A DNA stretch of 64,000 nt, taken from assembly GCF_000019725.1 (NCBI RefSeq), contig NC_010505.1, forward strand, positions 2,793,001 to 2,857,000, read 5' to 3'. Under the pieces are notes generated by a model. That model was not told the origin of the DNA. It did not search any database and was given only the letters and a program-made list of their open reading frames with translations. The position numbers were made by a program, and so were the translations under genes. The DNA comes from Methylobacterium radiotolerans JCM 2831. Its GTDB lineage: Bacteria > Pseudomonadota > Alphaproteobacteria > Rhizobiales > Beijerinckiaceae. Positions 41,699 through 51,560 of the stretch are shown here, in pieces. The first letter of the stretch is position 1. Each line of letters opens with the position of its first letter.

Positions 41699-41799
41699 GC
41701 CGGCGCGCCGATGCGGCCAATCCACACGCTGGCCGTCCGGGCCGCCGACCGCTACCTTCACCGTGACCCGGCCGGATGTCCGGGGCGGAGAGCCGATCG

Positions 41800-43074
41800 A
41801 TGAAGGCGCACGACGCGGGCGCGGACGTCCCTCCGCCGCCCGGCAAGGCCCCGTTCCTGCTGGTCAGCCTCGCCGGACTCGGTCTGCTCGCCTGGGGTGC
41901 CTACGGCCACTGGCAGCGCGACGCGGCGGCGACCGCGACGCTGGAGCGGATCAAGACCCTCGTGCCCCAGGTGCGCACCGTGGCGGTCGAGCGCGCCGAG
42001 GGCCCCCTCGATCTCGTGCTTCCGGGCGAGATGCAGGCCTTCACAACGGCGGCGATCGCCGCGCGCGCGACCGGCTACGTCGCCGAACGCCGGGTCGATA
42101 TCGGGTCGCGGGTGAAGGCGGGCGATCTCCTCCTGCGCATCGCCGCCCCGGATCTCGACCAGCAGCTCGCCCAGGCCGAGGCGCAGGTCGGCCAGCTGAA
42201 GGCGCAGCTGCTCCAGGCGCGGGCGCAGGTCGAGCAAGCCCGCGCCAACGTCAACCTCGCCAACCTCACCAACAACCGCACGAGCACGCTGGCCGTCCAG
42301 GGCTGGGCCTCGCGGCAGAATGCCGACAACACCCAGGCGGGCGTGCTCAGCCAGGCCGCGGCGCTCGCCGCCGCCGAGGCCGGCGTGAAGGTCGCGACCG
42401 CCAACATCAAGGCGCAGGAGGCCGTGGTCGACCGCCTGAAGGCACTCACCGCCTTCGAGCGGGTCGTGGCGCCGTTCGACGGCGTCGTGACGGTGCGCAA
42501 CGTCGATGTCGGCGATCTCGTGCGCGCCGACAACGGCGGCACGCCGCTCCTGAGCATGGATCAGGACAGCCTGCTGCGCATCACCGTCAACGTGCCGCAG
42601 AAGGACGCCGTCGGCGTCGAGCCCGGTGTCCGGGCCGAGATCACCGTGCCGCAGATGCCGGGGCGGCGCTTCGACGGCTTCGTGGAGCGCAGCTCCGTCG
42701 CGCTGAACGCGGCGTCGCGCACGCTGACCACCCAGGTGGATGTCCCCAACGCCGATCGGGCGCTGCGGGCCGGGCTCTACGCCTACGTCACCCTCAAGAT
42801 CCCGCGGGCCGAGCCCGGCGTGACGATCCCCGCCGAGGCGACGGTGTTCAGCGGCAACGACCTCAGGGTCGCTACCCTAACCGACGACGACCGGGTGACG
42901 TGGCGGACGATCCGCGTGCGGCGCGATCTCGGGCGCACGCTGGAGCTGGAATCTGGGCTGCCCGCCGAGACCCGGATCATCTACAGCCCCGCCCCGGACC
43001 TGCGCGACGGCCAGTCGGTCGAACCCCTGAAACCGTCGCCCGCGCCCGGGCCGCTCCGCTCGGCTCAGCGGTGA
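41800..43074 (+). CDS. Orphan RND-type efflux periplasmic adaptor (membrane fusion protein)
   Basis: A 424-residue protein if ATG 41800 is used (GGAG upstream); ATG 41776 adds eight residues. One N-terminal membrane anchor (APFLLVSLAGLGLLAWGAYG) precedes the adaptor core. The core has a split lipoyl domain (VDIGSRVKAGDLLLRIAAPD and FDGVVTVRNVDVGDLVRADN), a coiled-coil hairpin between them (QLAQAEAQVGQLKAQLLQAR), and a beta-barrel with the membrane-proximal domain. Adaptors link inner-membrane pumps to outer-membrane channels, yet neither an RND pump nor a TolC-like gene lies beside it. Confidence 0.88.
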   Translation: MKAHDAGADVPPPPGKAPFLLVSLAGLGLLAWGAYGHWQRDAAATATLERIKTLVPQVRTVAVERAEGPLDLVLPGEMQAFTTAAIAARATGYVAERRVDIGSRVKAGDLLLRIAAPDLDQQLAQAEAQVGQLKAQLLQARAQVEQARANVNLANLTNNRTSTLAVQGWASRQNADNTQAGVLSQAAALAAAEAGVKVATANIKAQEAVVDRLKALTAFERVVAPFDGVVTVRNVDVGDLVRADNGGTPLLSMDQDSLLRITVNVPQKDAVGVEPGVRAEITVPQMPGRRFDGFVERSSVALNAASRTLTTQVDVPNADRALRAGLYAYVTLKIPRAEPGVTIPAEATVFSGNDLRVATLTDDDRVTWRTIRVRRDLGRTLELESGLPAETRIIYSPAPDLRDGQSVEPLKPSPAPGPLRSAQR

Positions 43075-43386
43075 CCGCCGGACTGATCCGCGCGTGCGCG
43101 TCCGCGGATACGGCCTCCGGCGCGGCGGATACCGTTCGATACGCCGGTGTCGAGGCGGCGACATGGGCATCACGGCAAGCGGCCCGTCCGAATCCGCTGC
43201 TGAACTGCGCGCCAATCAAGATGAAAACTTGAGCTCGGCCGACAGGATCCGCCCAGCGGCAGAAACGCGGTGCCGCAGATCTCCGCGATCGCGCGGTCGA
43301 CTGGGCGGAAGCTGCCGATTGCTGTGCGCCAAGCGTGCGCGACTGATCTGAGATCGCGAGGCCGCCGGCTAATTGCCTCTTAACAG
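43075..43386. other. 312-bp intergenic region without a supported gene
   Basis: It separates the orphan adaptor gene and the GGDEF-EAL gene. I see a TCCGCG/CGCGGA dyad just after the adaptor stop and an AT-richer patch around 43366-43396, near the next start. There is no pump gene remnant that I recognise. Confidence 0.5.
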
Positions 43387-46314
43387 GTGTCATTTATCGC
43401 TGGCCGGACGTGTGACCCAGCGACCGGTGCGATGCGAGACCCCGAGACGCCGACGGATTGCGGAGACCGAGCAGGGCGTTCTCGCGCGGCCGCGACGCTG
43501 ACGGGCCGCGTCACGACGATCCGCGCCGCGGTCGGCGTCGCATTCCTCTGTGTCGCCCTCCTCCTGGGCGCGCTCGCGCTCTCGACCGGCTTGGCGATCT
43601 TGCAGGTGGGCGGGCTCGCCACGCGGACCTACGACGAGTCCCTGACGTCGATCAGCTTCGCCCGCGCGGCGGCGGCCGACTTCGCCAAGATGCGCACGAC
43701 CCTCATCCGGCGGATGCAGGCCCGCGACGGTGCCGAGGTGGCGAAGCGGGATTCGGAGATCACCGATCTCTCGGCGGTTCTGGCCGAGGATCTCGTCATC
43801 GCGGCCGAGCGTGCCCAGTCCGAGCGGGCTGCGCGGACGGCCCAGGCGGTCCAGGCCGGCGTGGCTTCCTGGGAGAGCCTGCGCCGCGAGCTCGACCCCG
43901 TTACGGTGCGGCCGGATCAGGCGGCGGCCCTCGAACGGCAGGCCGACGCCGTCGAGGGCCAGATCGATCTCCTGATCAACGTCATGGCCGGCGACGGCTT
44001 CACCTTCAGGCAGGCGGCGCGGCAGCGGGTGGTGGGCGCGATCCGATGGCACGCCGCCGCGGTCGCCCTCGTGATCCTTGCCTGCGGGCTGATCGCCTGG
44101 CTGCTCACCCGCCGCATCAGCGGATCGGTGAGCGCGGCGGCCGAGGCGGCCGAACGGATCGCGGGCGGTCAGCTCGACGATCGGATCCCCACCGGCGGTC
44201 GCGACGGACTGAGCAGGCTGCTGGATGCCGTCGCGGCGATGCGGTCGACCATCCGGGCGCTGACGCTGCGCGAGGTCAGCCAGCGCCGGGTCGCCGAGGC
44301 GCTCGTGACGGACGCGCTGCAGACGTCGCGGGAAGGCGTGGTGGTGGTCGATGCCGACGGCCGGATCGCCCTGGCGAACGCGCAGGCCCTCCGCTTCTTC
44401 GTTGGGCTCGATGCCGCCATCGAGGCCGGTCTGTCCCTGACGCGGATTGCGGACCAGCCACGGGACAAGCACCGGGAGGTGCTGGACGATTGCTTCAGGG
44501 CCCTGGCCCGGGACGGAGACATCCGATTGGCCGACGGCCGCTGGCTGCGGGTGAGCCGCAGCGCCACCCGGCAGGGCGGCTTCATCGCGGTGTGCAGCGA
44601 CATCAGCGTCCTCAAGGAGCAGGAGCGCCGCCTCACCCAGACCAACCTGCGCCTCGACGCGGCCCTCGACACCATGTCCCAGGGGCTCTGCCTCTACGAC
44701 GGGCAGAGCCGGCTGATGGTGGTCAACCGGCGCTACAGCGAGATCTACGGCCTGCCGCCCGGCGCGGTCGTGCCCGGCATGACCGCGCTCGAGGTCCTGA
44801 GCGCCAGCCTCGCGGCCGGCAACCACCCCGGCTGCGATCTCGAGGCCCTGCTGCGGCAGCAGCGGGACGCCTTCAGCAACGGCGCGTGGCAGACGCATTT
44901 CCAGGAACTGAGCAACGGTCGCATCGTCGCCATCGACCGTCGCGAGGCCGCCGATGGCGGGTTCGTGGCCACCTACGAGGACGTCACCGAGCGCCGCCGG
45001 GCCGAGGCCCGCATCGCCTTCATGGCGCATCACGACATGCTGACCGGGCTGCCCAACCGGGTGGCGGTGGGTCAGCAGATCGACGTGGCCGTGGCCCAGG
45101 CCGGGCGCGACCAGGGCTTCGCGGTCTTCGCCATCGACCTCGACGACTTCCGGCCGGTCAACGAGACCCTCGGCCACGGCATCGGCGACGAGCTGCTCGT
45201 CGCGGTCGCCAACCGGCTCACCGCCTGTGTGCGCGAGATCGACTGCGTCGCCCGCCTGGGGGCCGACGAGTTCATCGTGGTCCAGCGCGGCGTCGACCGG
45301 CCCGAGGACGCCGCCATCCTCGCCCGGCGCATCATCGAGGTCGTCGGCGCGCCCTACAGCCTCACGCACCACACGATCAGCGTCGGGCTCACCATCGGCA
45401 TCACCCTCGCCCCCAGCGACGGGTCGAACGCGGACAAGCTCCTGAAGAACGCCGAGGTCGCCCTCGATCGGGGCAAGACCGAGGCGCGCGGCGCCTTCCG
45501 CTTCTTCGAGCCGGCGATGGATGCCCGCCTCATCGCGCGGCGAATCATGGAGCGCGACCTGCGCGACGCCCTCGCCCGGGAGGCGTTCGAGGTCTACTAC
45601 CAGCCGATCTACAGCCTCGAGACGGACCGGATCTGCGGCTTCGAGGCGCTGCTGCGCTGGAACCACCCGGTCCGCGGCTTCGTCTCGCCGGCCGAGTTCA
45701 TCCCGATCGCCGAGGAGCTCGGGCTGATCGTGCCGCTCGGCGAGTGGGTGCTGCGCCGCGCCTGCGAGGAGGCCGCCCGCTGGCCGGACGAGCTCAAGGT
45801 CGCGGTCAACGTCTCGGCGGTGCAGTTCACCTCGGCGAGCCTCGTCACCGCCGTGCGCGAGGCGCTGCGGCGCACCGGCCTGCCGGGCCGGCGCCTGGAG
45901 CTGGAGATCACCGAGACGGTGCTGGTGGCCAATCCCGGCGCCACGACGGCGATCCTCCACAGCCTCCGCGCGCTGGGCGTGCGCGTGGCGATGGACGATT
46001 TCGGGACCGGCTACTCGTCGCTCAGCTACCTGCGCTCGTTCCCCTTCGACAAGATCAAGATCGACCAGTCCTTCGTGCGCGACCTGTGCGTGAAGGACGG
46101 GACCGACTTCATCGTGCGGGCGGTGATCGGCCTCGGCGCCAGCCTCGGCATGACGACGACCGCCGAGGGCGTCGAGACGGAGGCGCAGCTCGCGCACCTG
46201 CGCGCCGAGGGCTGCGACGAGGTCCAGGGCTACCTGTTCAGCCGCCCCGTCCCCGTGTCGGAGGTCGCCTCGGTCATCCGCCGCTGGAACGGCGCGCTCC
46301 GGGCGATCGCCTGA
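43387..46314 (+). CDS. Membrane GGDEF-EAL protein with degenerate GADEF motif
   Basis: A 975-residue cyclic-di-GMP enzyme: TM1 (about 47-70), a helical periplasmic sensor, TM2 (about 222-242), HAMP, and two PAS regions (EGVVVVDADGRIALANAQAL and QGLCLYDGQSRLMVVNRRYS). A GGDEF domain follows (HHDMLTGLPNRVAV, with signature RLGADEFIV near residue 625), then a full EAL domain (CGFEALLRWNHP, LELEITETVL, VAMDDFGTGYSSLSYLR, DKIKIDQSFVRDL, AEGVETEAQ). The GADEF change suggests weak or absent cyclase activity, so it is probably a phosphodiesterase, perhaps GTP-tuned. GTG 43387 or ATG 43432 may be the start. Confidence 0.92.
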   Translation: MSFIAGRTCDPATGAMRDPETPTDCGDRAGRSRAAATLTGRVTTIRAAVGVAFLCVALLLGALALSTGLAILQVGGLATRTYDESLTSISFARAAAADFAKMRTTLIRRMQARDGAEVAKRDSEITDLSAVLAEDLVIAAERAQSERAARTAQAVQAGVASWESLRRELDPVTVRPDQAAALERQADAVEGQIDLLINVMAGDGFTFRQAARQRVVGAIRWHAAAVALVILACGLIAWLLTRRISGSVSAAAEAAERIAGGQLDDRIPTGGRDGLSRLLDAVAAMRSTIRALTLREVSQRRVAEALVTDALQTSREGVVVVDADGRIALANAQALRFFVGLDAAIEAGLSLTRIADQPRDKHREVLDDCFRALARDGDIRLADGRWLRVSRSATRQGGFIAVCSDISVLKEQERRLTQTNLRLDAALDTMSQGLCLYDGQSRLMVVNRRYSEIYGLPPGAVVPGMTALEVLSASLAAGNHPGCDLEALLRQQRDAFSNGAWQTHFQELSNGRIVAIDRREAADGGFVATYEDVTERRRAEARIAFMAHHDMLTGLPNRVAVGQQIDVAVAQAGRDQGFAVFAIDLDDFRPVNETLGHGIGDELLVAVANRLTACVREIDCVARLGADEFIVVQRGVDRPEDAAILARRIIEVVGAPYSLTHHTISVGLTIGITLAPSDGSNADKLLKNAEVALDRGKTEARGAFRFFEPAMDARLIARRIMERDLRDALAREAFEVYYQPIYSLETDRICGFEALLRWNHPVRGFVSPAEFIPIAEELGLIVPLGEWVLRRACEEAARWPDELKVAVNVSAVQFTSASLVTAVREALRRTGLPGRRLELEITETVLVANPGATTAILHSLRALGVRVAMDDFGTGYSSLSYLRSFPFDKIKIDQSFVRDLCVKDGTDFIVRAVIGLGASLGMTTTAEGVETEAQLAHLRAEGCDEVQGYLFSRPVPVSEVASVIRRWNGALRAIA

Positions 46315-46400
46315 ACGTCGCGGCGTCCGGCGGCGCGCGCCGCCCCGCTAAGGGCAGCGCGCGCCGATGGCCGGCCGGACGCGCGGTCCGGTGATCCGCC

Positions 46401-47783
46401 CTACTCGGCGGCGTCGAGGCGCGGGCGCTCCACGTGGCTGCGCTCGGCCTTCACCAGCTCGGCCGTGCGGAACGCCACCTCCAGCGCCTGCTCCGCGTTG
46501 AGGCGCGGGTCGCAGTAGGTGTGGTAGCGGTCCTGCAGGTCGTCGGCGGTCAGGGCCCGGGCGCCGCCCGTGCACTCGGTCACGTCCTTGCCGGTCATCT
46601 CCAGGTGGATGCCGCCCGCGAAGGTACCCTCGGCCCGGTGGACGCCGAAGAAGCCCTCGATCTCCTGCATGACCCGCTCGAACGGCCGGGTCTTGTAGCG
46701 GCCGGCCGGGATCGTGTTGCCGTGCATCGGATCGCAGATCCACACGACCGAGCGGCCTTCCCGCTCGACCGCCCGGATCAGCGCCGGCAGGTGGTCGCCG
46801 ACCTTATCGGCGCCGAAGCGGCAGATCAGGCTGAGGCGCCCCGGCTCGTTCTCCGGGTTGAGCAGGTCGATGAGCCGGATCAGGCCCTCCGCCTTCATGG
46901 ACGGGCCGCACTTCAGGCCGATCGGGTTCTTGATGCCGCGGGCGTACTCGACGTGGGCGTGGTCCGGCTGCCGGGTCCGGTCGCCGATCCACAGCATGTG
47001 GCCGGAGGTGGCGTACCAGTCGCCGGTCGTCGAATCGACGCGGGTCAGCGCCTCCTCGTAGCCGAGCAGCAGGGCCTCGTGGCTGGTGTAGAAGTCGGTG
47101 GTCCGCACTTCCGGATGCGTCTCCGGGTTGATGCCGATCGCCCGCATGAAGTCGAGGGCGTCGGTCATGCGGCCGGCCACGTCCTGGTAGCGCGAGGATT
47201 GCGGCGAATCCTTCACGAAGCCCAGCATCCAGCGATGCGCGTTCTCGAGGTTCGCGTAACCGCCGGTGGCGAAGGCGCGCAGCAGGTTCAGCGTCGCGGC
47301 CGACTGGCGGTAGGCCTCGAGCTGCCGGCGGGGATCCGGGACCCGCGCCTCCTCCGAGAAGCCGATGCCGTTGACGATGTCGCCGCGGTAGCTCGGCAGG
47401 CTCACGCCGTCGAGAGTCTCGGTGGGCGACGAGCGCGGCTTGGCGAACTGCCCGGCGATGCGCCCGACCTTCACCACCGGCGAGCCGCCCGCGAAGGTCA
47501 GCACCATCGCCATCTGCAGGAACACCCGGAAGAAGTCGCGGATGTTGTCGGCGGAGTGCTCGTCGAAGCTCTCCGCGCAGTCGCCGCCCTGGAGCAGGAA
47601 GGCCTGGCCCGCGGCGACGCGCGCGAGCGCGGCCTTCAGCTTGCGGGCCTCACCGGCGAAAACGAGCGGCGGAAAGCTCGCGATCTGCGACTCGACGGCA
47701 CCCAGGGCGGCGGCGTCCGGATAGGCCGGGACCTGCTCGATCGGCAGATGCCTCCAGCTCTTCGGTGTCCAACGCTCGCCCAT
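46401..47783 (-). CDS. aroG: Class II 3-deoxy-7-phosphoheptulonate synthase
   Basis: A 460-residue plant-type DAHP synthase, the entry enzyme of the shikimate pathway, joining phosphoenolpyruvate and erythrose 4-phosphate. Signatures are [55 protein letters not shown] sequence, [12 protein letters not shown] and [20 protein letters not shown]. Length is normal for class II. The class is clear, but the gene letter is by convention only. Confidence 0.93.
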   Translation of the reverse strand: MGERWTPKSWRHLPIEQVPAYPDAAALGAVESQIASFPPLVFAGEARKLKAALARVAAGQAFLLQGGDCAESFDEHSADNIRDFFRVFLQMAMVLTFAGGSPVVKVGRIAGQFAKPRSSPTETLDGVSLPSYRGDIVNGIGFSEEARVPDPRRQLEAYRQSAATLNLLRAFATGGYANLENAHRWMLGFVKDSPQSSRYQDVAGRMTDALDFMRAIGINPETHPEVRTTDFYTSHEALLLGYEEALTRVDSTTGDWYATSGHMLWIGDRTRQPDHAHVEYARGIKNPIGLKCGPSMKAEGLIRLIDLLNPENEPGRLSLICRFGADKVGDHLPALIRAVEREGRSVVWICDPMHGNTIPAGRYKTRPFERVMQEIEGFFGVHRAEGTFAGGIHLEMTGKDVTECTGGARALTADDLQDRYHTYCDPRLNAEQALEVAFRTAELVKAERSHVERPRLDAAE

Positions 47784-47910
47784 GACCTCTCTCCGCGCAC
47801 CCCTTCGTGCGATCGCGCCCTACGCGCGAAGCGCGGCTTATAGAGAGGTTCCCGCGGACATGCGAGTGCCGCGAGAGGGGGGCAGGCGCGTCCCGGAGTC
47901 GGGTCTCGCG

Positions 47911-48228
47911 TCAGGCCTCGCCGTCCTCGACCTCGATCCCGTGCTCGGCCAGGATCCAGAAGATCGCCTCCAGGTCCTCGGCCGAGACGTCCCGGGGCGG
48001 CAAGGCCTCCTCCAGGTCGTCGTAGGTCAGGTTGCGGCTGCGCTGCGCCTCCGCCTTGGCGAGGAGGCGGTCGATCGCCTGCCGGATGTCCGGCGAGAGC
48101 GCCTCGTGGCTCGGCGGCCGGTGGAAGGCCGGCCGCAGGGCGTCCTCCAGCAGGCCGTCGATGACCGCCTGCCGCCGCGCGTGCGCGTCGTCCTCGCGTC
48201 GTCCCTTGCCGGTGCCCTGCTTGCCCAT
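47911..48228 (-). CDS. Stand-alone sigma-70 region 1.1-like protein
   Basis: A 105-residue protein with a basic N-terminus (MGKQGTGKGRREDDAHARRQ) and a C-terminal half RNLTYDDLEEALPPRDVSAE then DLEAIFWILAEHGIEVED. This closely follows the pattern of sigma-70 region 1.1 (LTYDELNxLLP, then DxIExxxxMLxExGIxV). Region 1.1 occupies the DNA channel of RNA polymerase in the free enzyme. No other sigma domain is present, so this could be a polymerase- or sigma-modulating protein, which is inference. Confidence 0.7.
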   Translation of the reverse strand: MGKQGTGKGRREDDAHARRQAVIDGLLEDALRPAFHRPPSHEALSPDIRQAIDRLLAKAEAQRSRNLTYDDLEEALPPRDVSAEDLEAIFWILAEHGIEVEDGEA

Positions 48229-48283
48229 GCCCCTGATATGGCTCGGTCGCGCACCGCGTCGAGGCCCCGGCCGCGCGGAGGTC

Positions 48284-49666
48284 TCAGCCGACGCCGACCG
48301 GGTGCTTGGTGACTTCCGGGACCCGCATGGTCACGAGCTCCTCGGCGGCGGTCGGATGGACCGCGATGGTCCGGTCGAAATCCGCCTTCGTGGCGCCCAT
48401 GGTCACGGCGATTCCCACCGCCTGGATGACTTCTCCGGCGTCGTGGCCGAAGATGTGGACGCCCACCACCCGGTCGCTGGCGCAGTCGACCAGCACCTTC
48501 ATGAGGATCCGCTCCTCGCGGCCGGACAGGGTCGCCTTCATCGGGCGGAAGCGCGCCTTGTAGACGTCGATCTTGCCGTAGATCTCGCGGGCGGCCGCCT
48601 CGTTGTGGCCGACGACGCCGATCTCGGGGGTCGAGAACACCGCGGTCGGGATCAGGCGATGATCGACGCAGGCGGGCTTGCCGCCGTAGACCGTGTCGGC
48701 GAAGGCGTGGCCCTCGCGGATCGCCACCGGCGTGAGGTTGGCGCGGTTGGTCACGTCGCCCACCGCGTAGATCGAGGGAACTCGGGTCTGCGAGAAGGCG
48801 TCAACCGGGATCGCGCCGGCGGCGTCGGTCGCGATGCCGACGCGGTCGAGGCCGAGGCCCTCGACGTTCGGCCGCCGGCCCGTCGCGACGAGCACCTGAT
48901 CCACCAGGATGTCGCTGCCGTCGTCGAGCTGCGCGCACAGCCCGCCGTCCCGGCGCTCGACGCGCCGCAGCGTGCGACCGAGCCGCAGGTCCATCCGCTG
49001 GCCGTAGGCCTCGGCCAGGGCGTCGCGGATCTCGTCGTCGAACCCGCGCAGCAGCCTGTCGCCCCGGTGCAGCAGCGTCGTGCGGCTGCCGAGCGCCGCG
49101 AAGACGCCGGCGAATTCCACCGCGATGTAGCCGCCGCCGATCACCAGGATCCGCTCCGGCAGGCTCTCCAGCTCGAACACCTCGTTCGATGTGATCGCCA
49201 GGTCGATCCCCGGCACCGCCGGCTCCTTCACGGGATGCGCGCCGACCGCCACCAGGATCCGCTCGGCGCGGACCGTGCGGCCGGACGCCACGAGGCGGAC
49301 CGTGTGGGGATCCTCGATCACCGCCCGCTCGGGCACGATCTCGACGCCGGCGCGGATCAGGTTGGCGTCGTAGATGCCCTCGAGCCGGGTCACCTCCGCG
49401 TCGCGCCGCGTCTTGAGGGTGCCCCAGTCGAAGCGGGGCTTCTCCACGGTCCAGCCGAAGCCCGCGGCGTCCTCGAACTCGTCGGCGAAGCGGCCGGCAT
49501 AGACCATCAGCTTCTTCGGCACGCAGCCGCGGATCACGCAGGTGCCGCCCACCCGGTACTCCTCGGCCAGCATCACCCGCGCGCCGTACCCGGCCGCGAT
49601 CCGCGCCGCGCGGACACCACCGGACCCGCCGCCGATGACGAAGAGGTCGACGTCGAACGCGCTCAT
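48284..49666 (-). CDS. gor: Glutathione-disulfide reductase
   Basis: A 460-residue FAD/NADPH enzyme that keeps glutathione reduced. It begins DLFVIGGGSGGVRAARIA, with the redox disulfide in GGTCVIRGCVPKKLMVY, an NADPH-binding ILVIGGGYIAVEFAGVFAAL and the C-terminal HPTAAEELVTMR holding the catalytic His. ATG 49666 is chosen as MSAFDVDLFVIGGG fits the family. Its start overlaps the O-antigen ligase gene's stop (ATGA). Confidence 0.94.
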   Translation of the reverse strand: MSAFDVDLFVIGGGSGGVRAARIAAGYGARVMLAEEYRVGGTCVIRGCVPKKLMVYAGRFADEFEDAAGFGWTVEKPRFDWGTLKTRRDAEVTRLEGIYDANLIRAGVEIVPERAVIEDPHTVRLVASGRTVRAERILVAVGAHPVKEPAVPGIDLAITSNEVFELESLPERILVIGGGYIAVEFAGVFAALGSRTTLLHRGDRLLRGFDDEIRDALAEAYGQRMDLRLGRTLRRVERRDGGLCAQLDDGSDILVDQVLVATGRRPNVEGLGLDRVGIATDAAGAIPVDAFSQTRVPSIYAVGDVTNRANLTPVAIREGHAFADTVYGGKPACVDHRLIPTAVFSTPEIGVVGHNEAAAREIYGKIDVYKARFRPMKATLSGREERILMKVLVDCASDRVVGVHIFGHDAGEVIQAVGIAVTMGATKADFDRTIAVHPTAAEELVTMRVPEVTKHPVGVG

Positions 49667-50883
49667 GCCGGACCGTCCCGCTCGGATCTCTCGCGCGCGC
49701 CGGCCGGAGAGGCCGCGCGCATCCAGGTGATGGCAGCGCCGAGCCCCGCCGTCCACCACGCCGCCCAGCCGTTGTGCTCGACGAAGGCGATCGCCGCCGC
49801 GCAGGCCAGGAGGCCGAGGGCCGCGGCGCGGTCCGGCCGCGGCAGCGGCGCGATCCGCGCGAGCAGCAGCAGCAGCGTCAGGGCCGCGAGGATCGCGCCG
49901 GGCAGGCCGAGCTCGGCCCAGACCTGCAGGAAGCTGTTGTGCGGGTGCCCGACCCCGAGGAGGACGCGCATCTCCGGCGGCACCGTTCGGGCGACCGGCG
50001 TCTCGGCGAAGCGCGCGCTCGTGCCGACGCCCGCGCCGCGCCAGGGATCGGCCGCCACCGCGGCCCCGAAGCTGCGCGCGATCGCGACCCGGGCCCGGGA
50101 CGAGGACTGGACGAGGCGCTCGTGGGCGGCTTCCGGCATGGCGCGGGCGAGGAGGTCGCCCTCGACCGGAGCGAGCGCCACGGCGAGACTGAGACCGAGG
50201 CCGGCGAGTCCCAGGCCGACCCGCGGGGGCAGGAGCCGCGCCAGGGTGGCCGTCGCGGCACCCGCCAGGAGGCCGAGCTGGGCGGCGCCGCTGATCGAGC
50301 GGAGCACGCCGAGGCCCGCGAAGGCGAGCGTCGCGGCGGCGAGCCCGCGGGCGCGGCCCTTCCAGAGCACGAGTGCCAGCGGGCCGGCCACGAGGTCGAG
50401 GGTCAGGGCCGGCCGGTTGTGCACGAAGGCGGCGACCCGGCGCCCGAGCGCCCGCTCCAGGACGAGATCGGCGGCGAGATCCGCCGCGATCAGGAGTCCC
50501 GACAGCCCGATCGCGATCGCGCCGAGCCGCGGTGCGAAGGCCGGGATCCGCCCGGGCGCCAGGCAGGCCAGCAGGTAGGCGGCGAGCAGCGTCGGGAGGA
50601 ACTCGCCCAGCACCCGCAGGGAGACGACCGGGAACGGGCTCCAGGCCAGGGAGACCAGCGCCCAGGCCATGAAGGCGAGCGCCGCGCCGACGAGCGGCGT
50701 CCGCAGCGGGGACAGCAGCGCGCCGCGCAGGGCGGACGCGTCCTCCGCCCAGCGTCCGGCCAGGAAGGCGAGCGCCGCCAGGCCGACGACCAGCGGGCTC
50801 GACCGGTTGGCGAGCACCATGGCGAGCGGCGTGGCCGCGAGCAGCGCGCCGCCCGCCGCGTACATGCGGCCGGCCGCGTTCAC
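49663..50883 (-). CDS. O-antigen ligase family membrane protein
   Basis: A 406-residue protein with about ten hydrophobic helices (LLAATPLAMVLANRS, LVVGLAALAFLAGRW, and others). A large loop contains GVGTSARFAETP and LLGVGHPHNSFLQVWAELG, the HPHNxxLQ motif typical of WaaL/O-antigen ligases and related Wzy_C proteins. These attach polysaccharide to lipid or other carriers at the periplasmic face. It is co-transcribed with gor, in the order rpiA, DUF2059, ligase, gor. Confidence 0.86.
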   Translation of the reverse strand: MNAAGRMYAAGGALLAATPLAMVLANRSSPLVVGLAALAFLAGRWAEDASALRGALLSPLRTPLVGAALAFMAWALVSLAWSPFPVVSLRVLGEFLPTLLAAYLLACLAPGRIPAFAPRLGAIAIGLSGLLIAADLAADLVLERALGRRVAAFVHNRPALTLDLVAGPLALVLWKGRARGLAAATLAFAGLGVLRSISGAAQLGLLAGAATATLARLLPPRVGLGLAGLGLSLAVALAPVEGDLLARAMPEAAHERLVQSSSRARVAIARSFGAAVAADPWRGAGVGTSARFAETPVARTVPPEMRVLLGVGHPHNSFLQVWAELGLPGAILAALTLLLLLARIAPLPRPDRAAALGLLACAAAIAFVEHNGWAAWWTAGLGAAITWMRAASPAGARERSERDGPA

Positions 50884-50925
50884 GGACGGTCTCTCACGGC
50901 GATCCGCCCGCAGGAGCGGCCGCCC

Positions 50926-51516
50926 TCACTGCATCTGGTGCCCGCGCTTACCCATCTCGGCGCGGACGCGAACCATGACGTATTCCGAGACGTCCTGCGT
51001 CCAGTCCTGCATCTCCTGCACCATCTCGTCGAGGAGCTGCGGCTGCGCCTCCACGTAGTGCTTGCCGGCGGGCGAGCGGAAGAAGGTCGCGATCTCCTTC
51101 AGCTCGGCTTCGGAGAACTTCGACGCGTAGGTGCGCGCCGCGATGTCGATCATGCGCTGCTTCTGCAGCTCCATCTCCGGCTGCAGCGAGGCCAGGACCT
51201 CCTCGAGGTCCTTGGAGAGCTCGGGGCGGGTGACCGTCTGCTTCCGGATCTGGTCGGCGAAGGCGGGCAGCACCGAGTCGAACGACCGGGCGATGCCGGA
51301 GCTGAGCATCACCTCGCGGGCGAGCGCGAGGTGGGCCGGCGTGTAGGTGGCCGCGGCCGGGCTGTTGGCCGCGGGGGTGCCGGCGGCCGGCTGCGCCGCC
51401 GGCTTGGCCTGCGCGGCCTTCTGCGGCTGCGCGGCCGCCGCGTGGGGGAGCGCCAGGAGCGCGAGGCCGAGCGCGAGGCTGAGGAGGCCTGGCACGGCGG
51501 TGGGACGACGGGACAT
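50926..51516 (-). CDS. Exported DUF2059 protein
   Basis: A 196-residue precursor with a signal peptide (LLSLALGLALLALPHAAAAQ), an Ala/Pro linker, then a helical domain. The DUF2059 signature is KFSEAELKEIATFFRSPAGK followed by VEAQPQLLDEMVQEMQDW. Function is unknown. It lies between rpiA and the ligase gene, an order I recall from Rhizobiales. Confidence 0.85.
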   Translation of the reverse strand: MSRRPTAVPGLLSLALGLALLALPHAAAAQPQKAAQAKPAAQPAAGTPAANSPAAATYTPAHLALAREVMLSSGIARSFDSVLPAFADQIRKQTVTRPELSKDLEEVLASLQPEMELQKQRMIDIAARTYASKFSEAELKEIATFFRSPAGKHYVEAQPQLLDEMVQEMQDWTQDVSEYVMVRVRAEMGKRGHQMQ

Positions 51517-51560
51517 GCTGGACTTTCTTGCGAGGATGGCCGGCGATGGAGGGCGGCGCC

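Noticed and set aside
43390..46197. 935-residue open frame opposite the GGDEF-EAL gene
   Set aside because: It is the antisense shadow of a gene with complete, recognisable domains.
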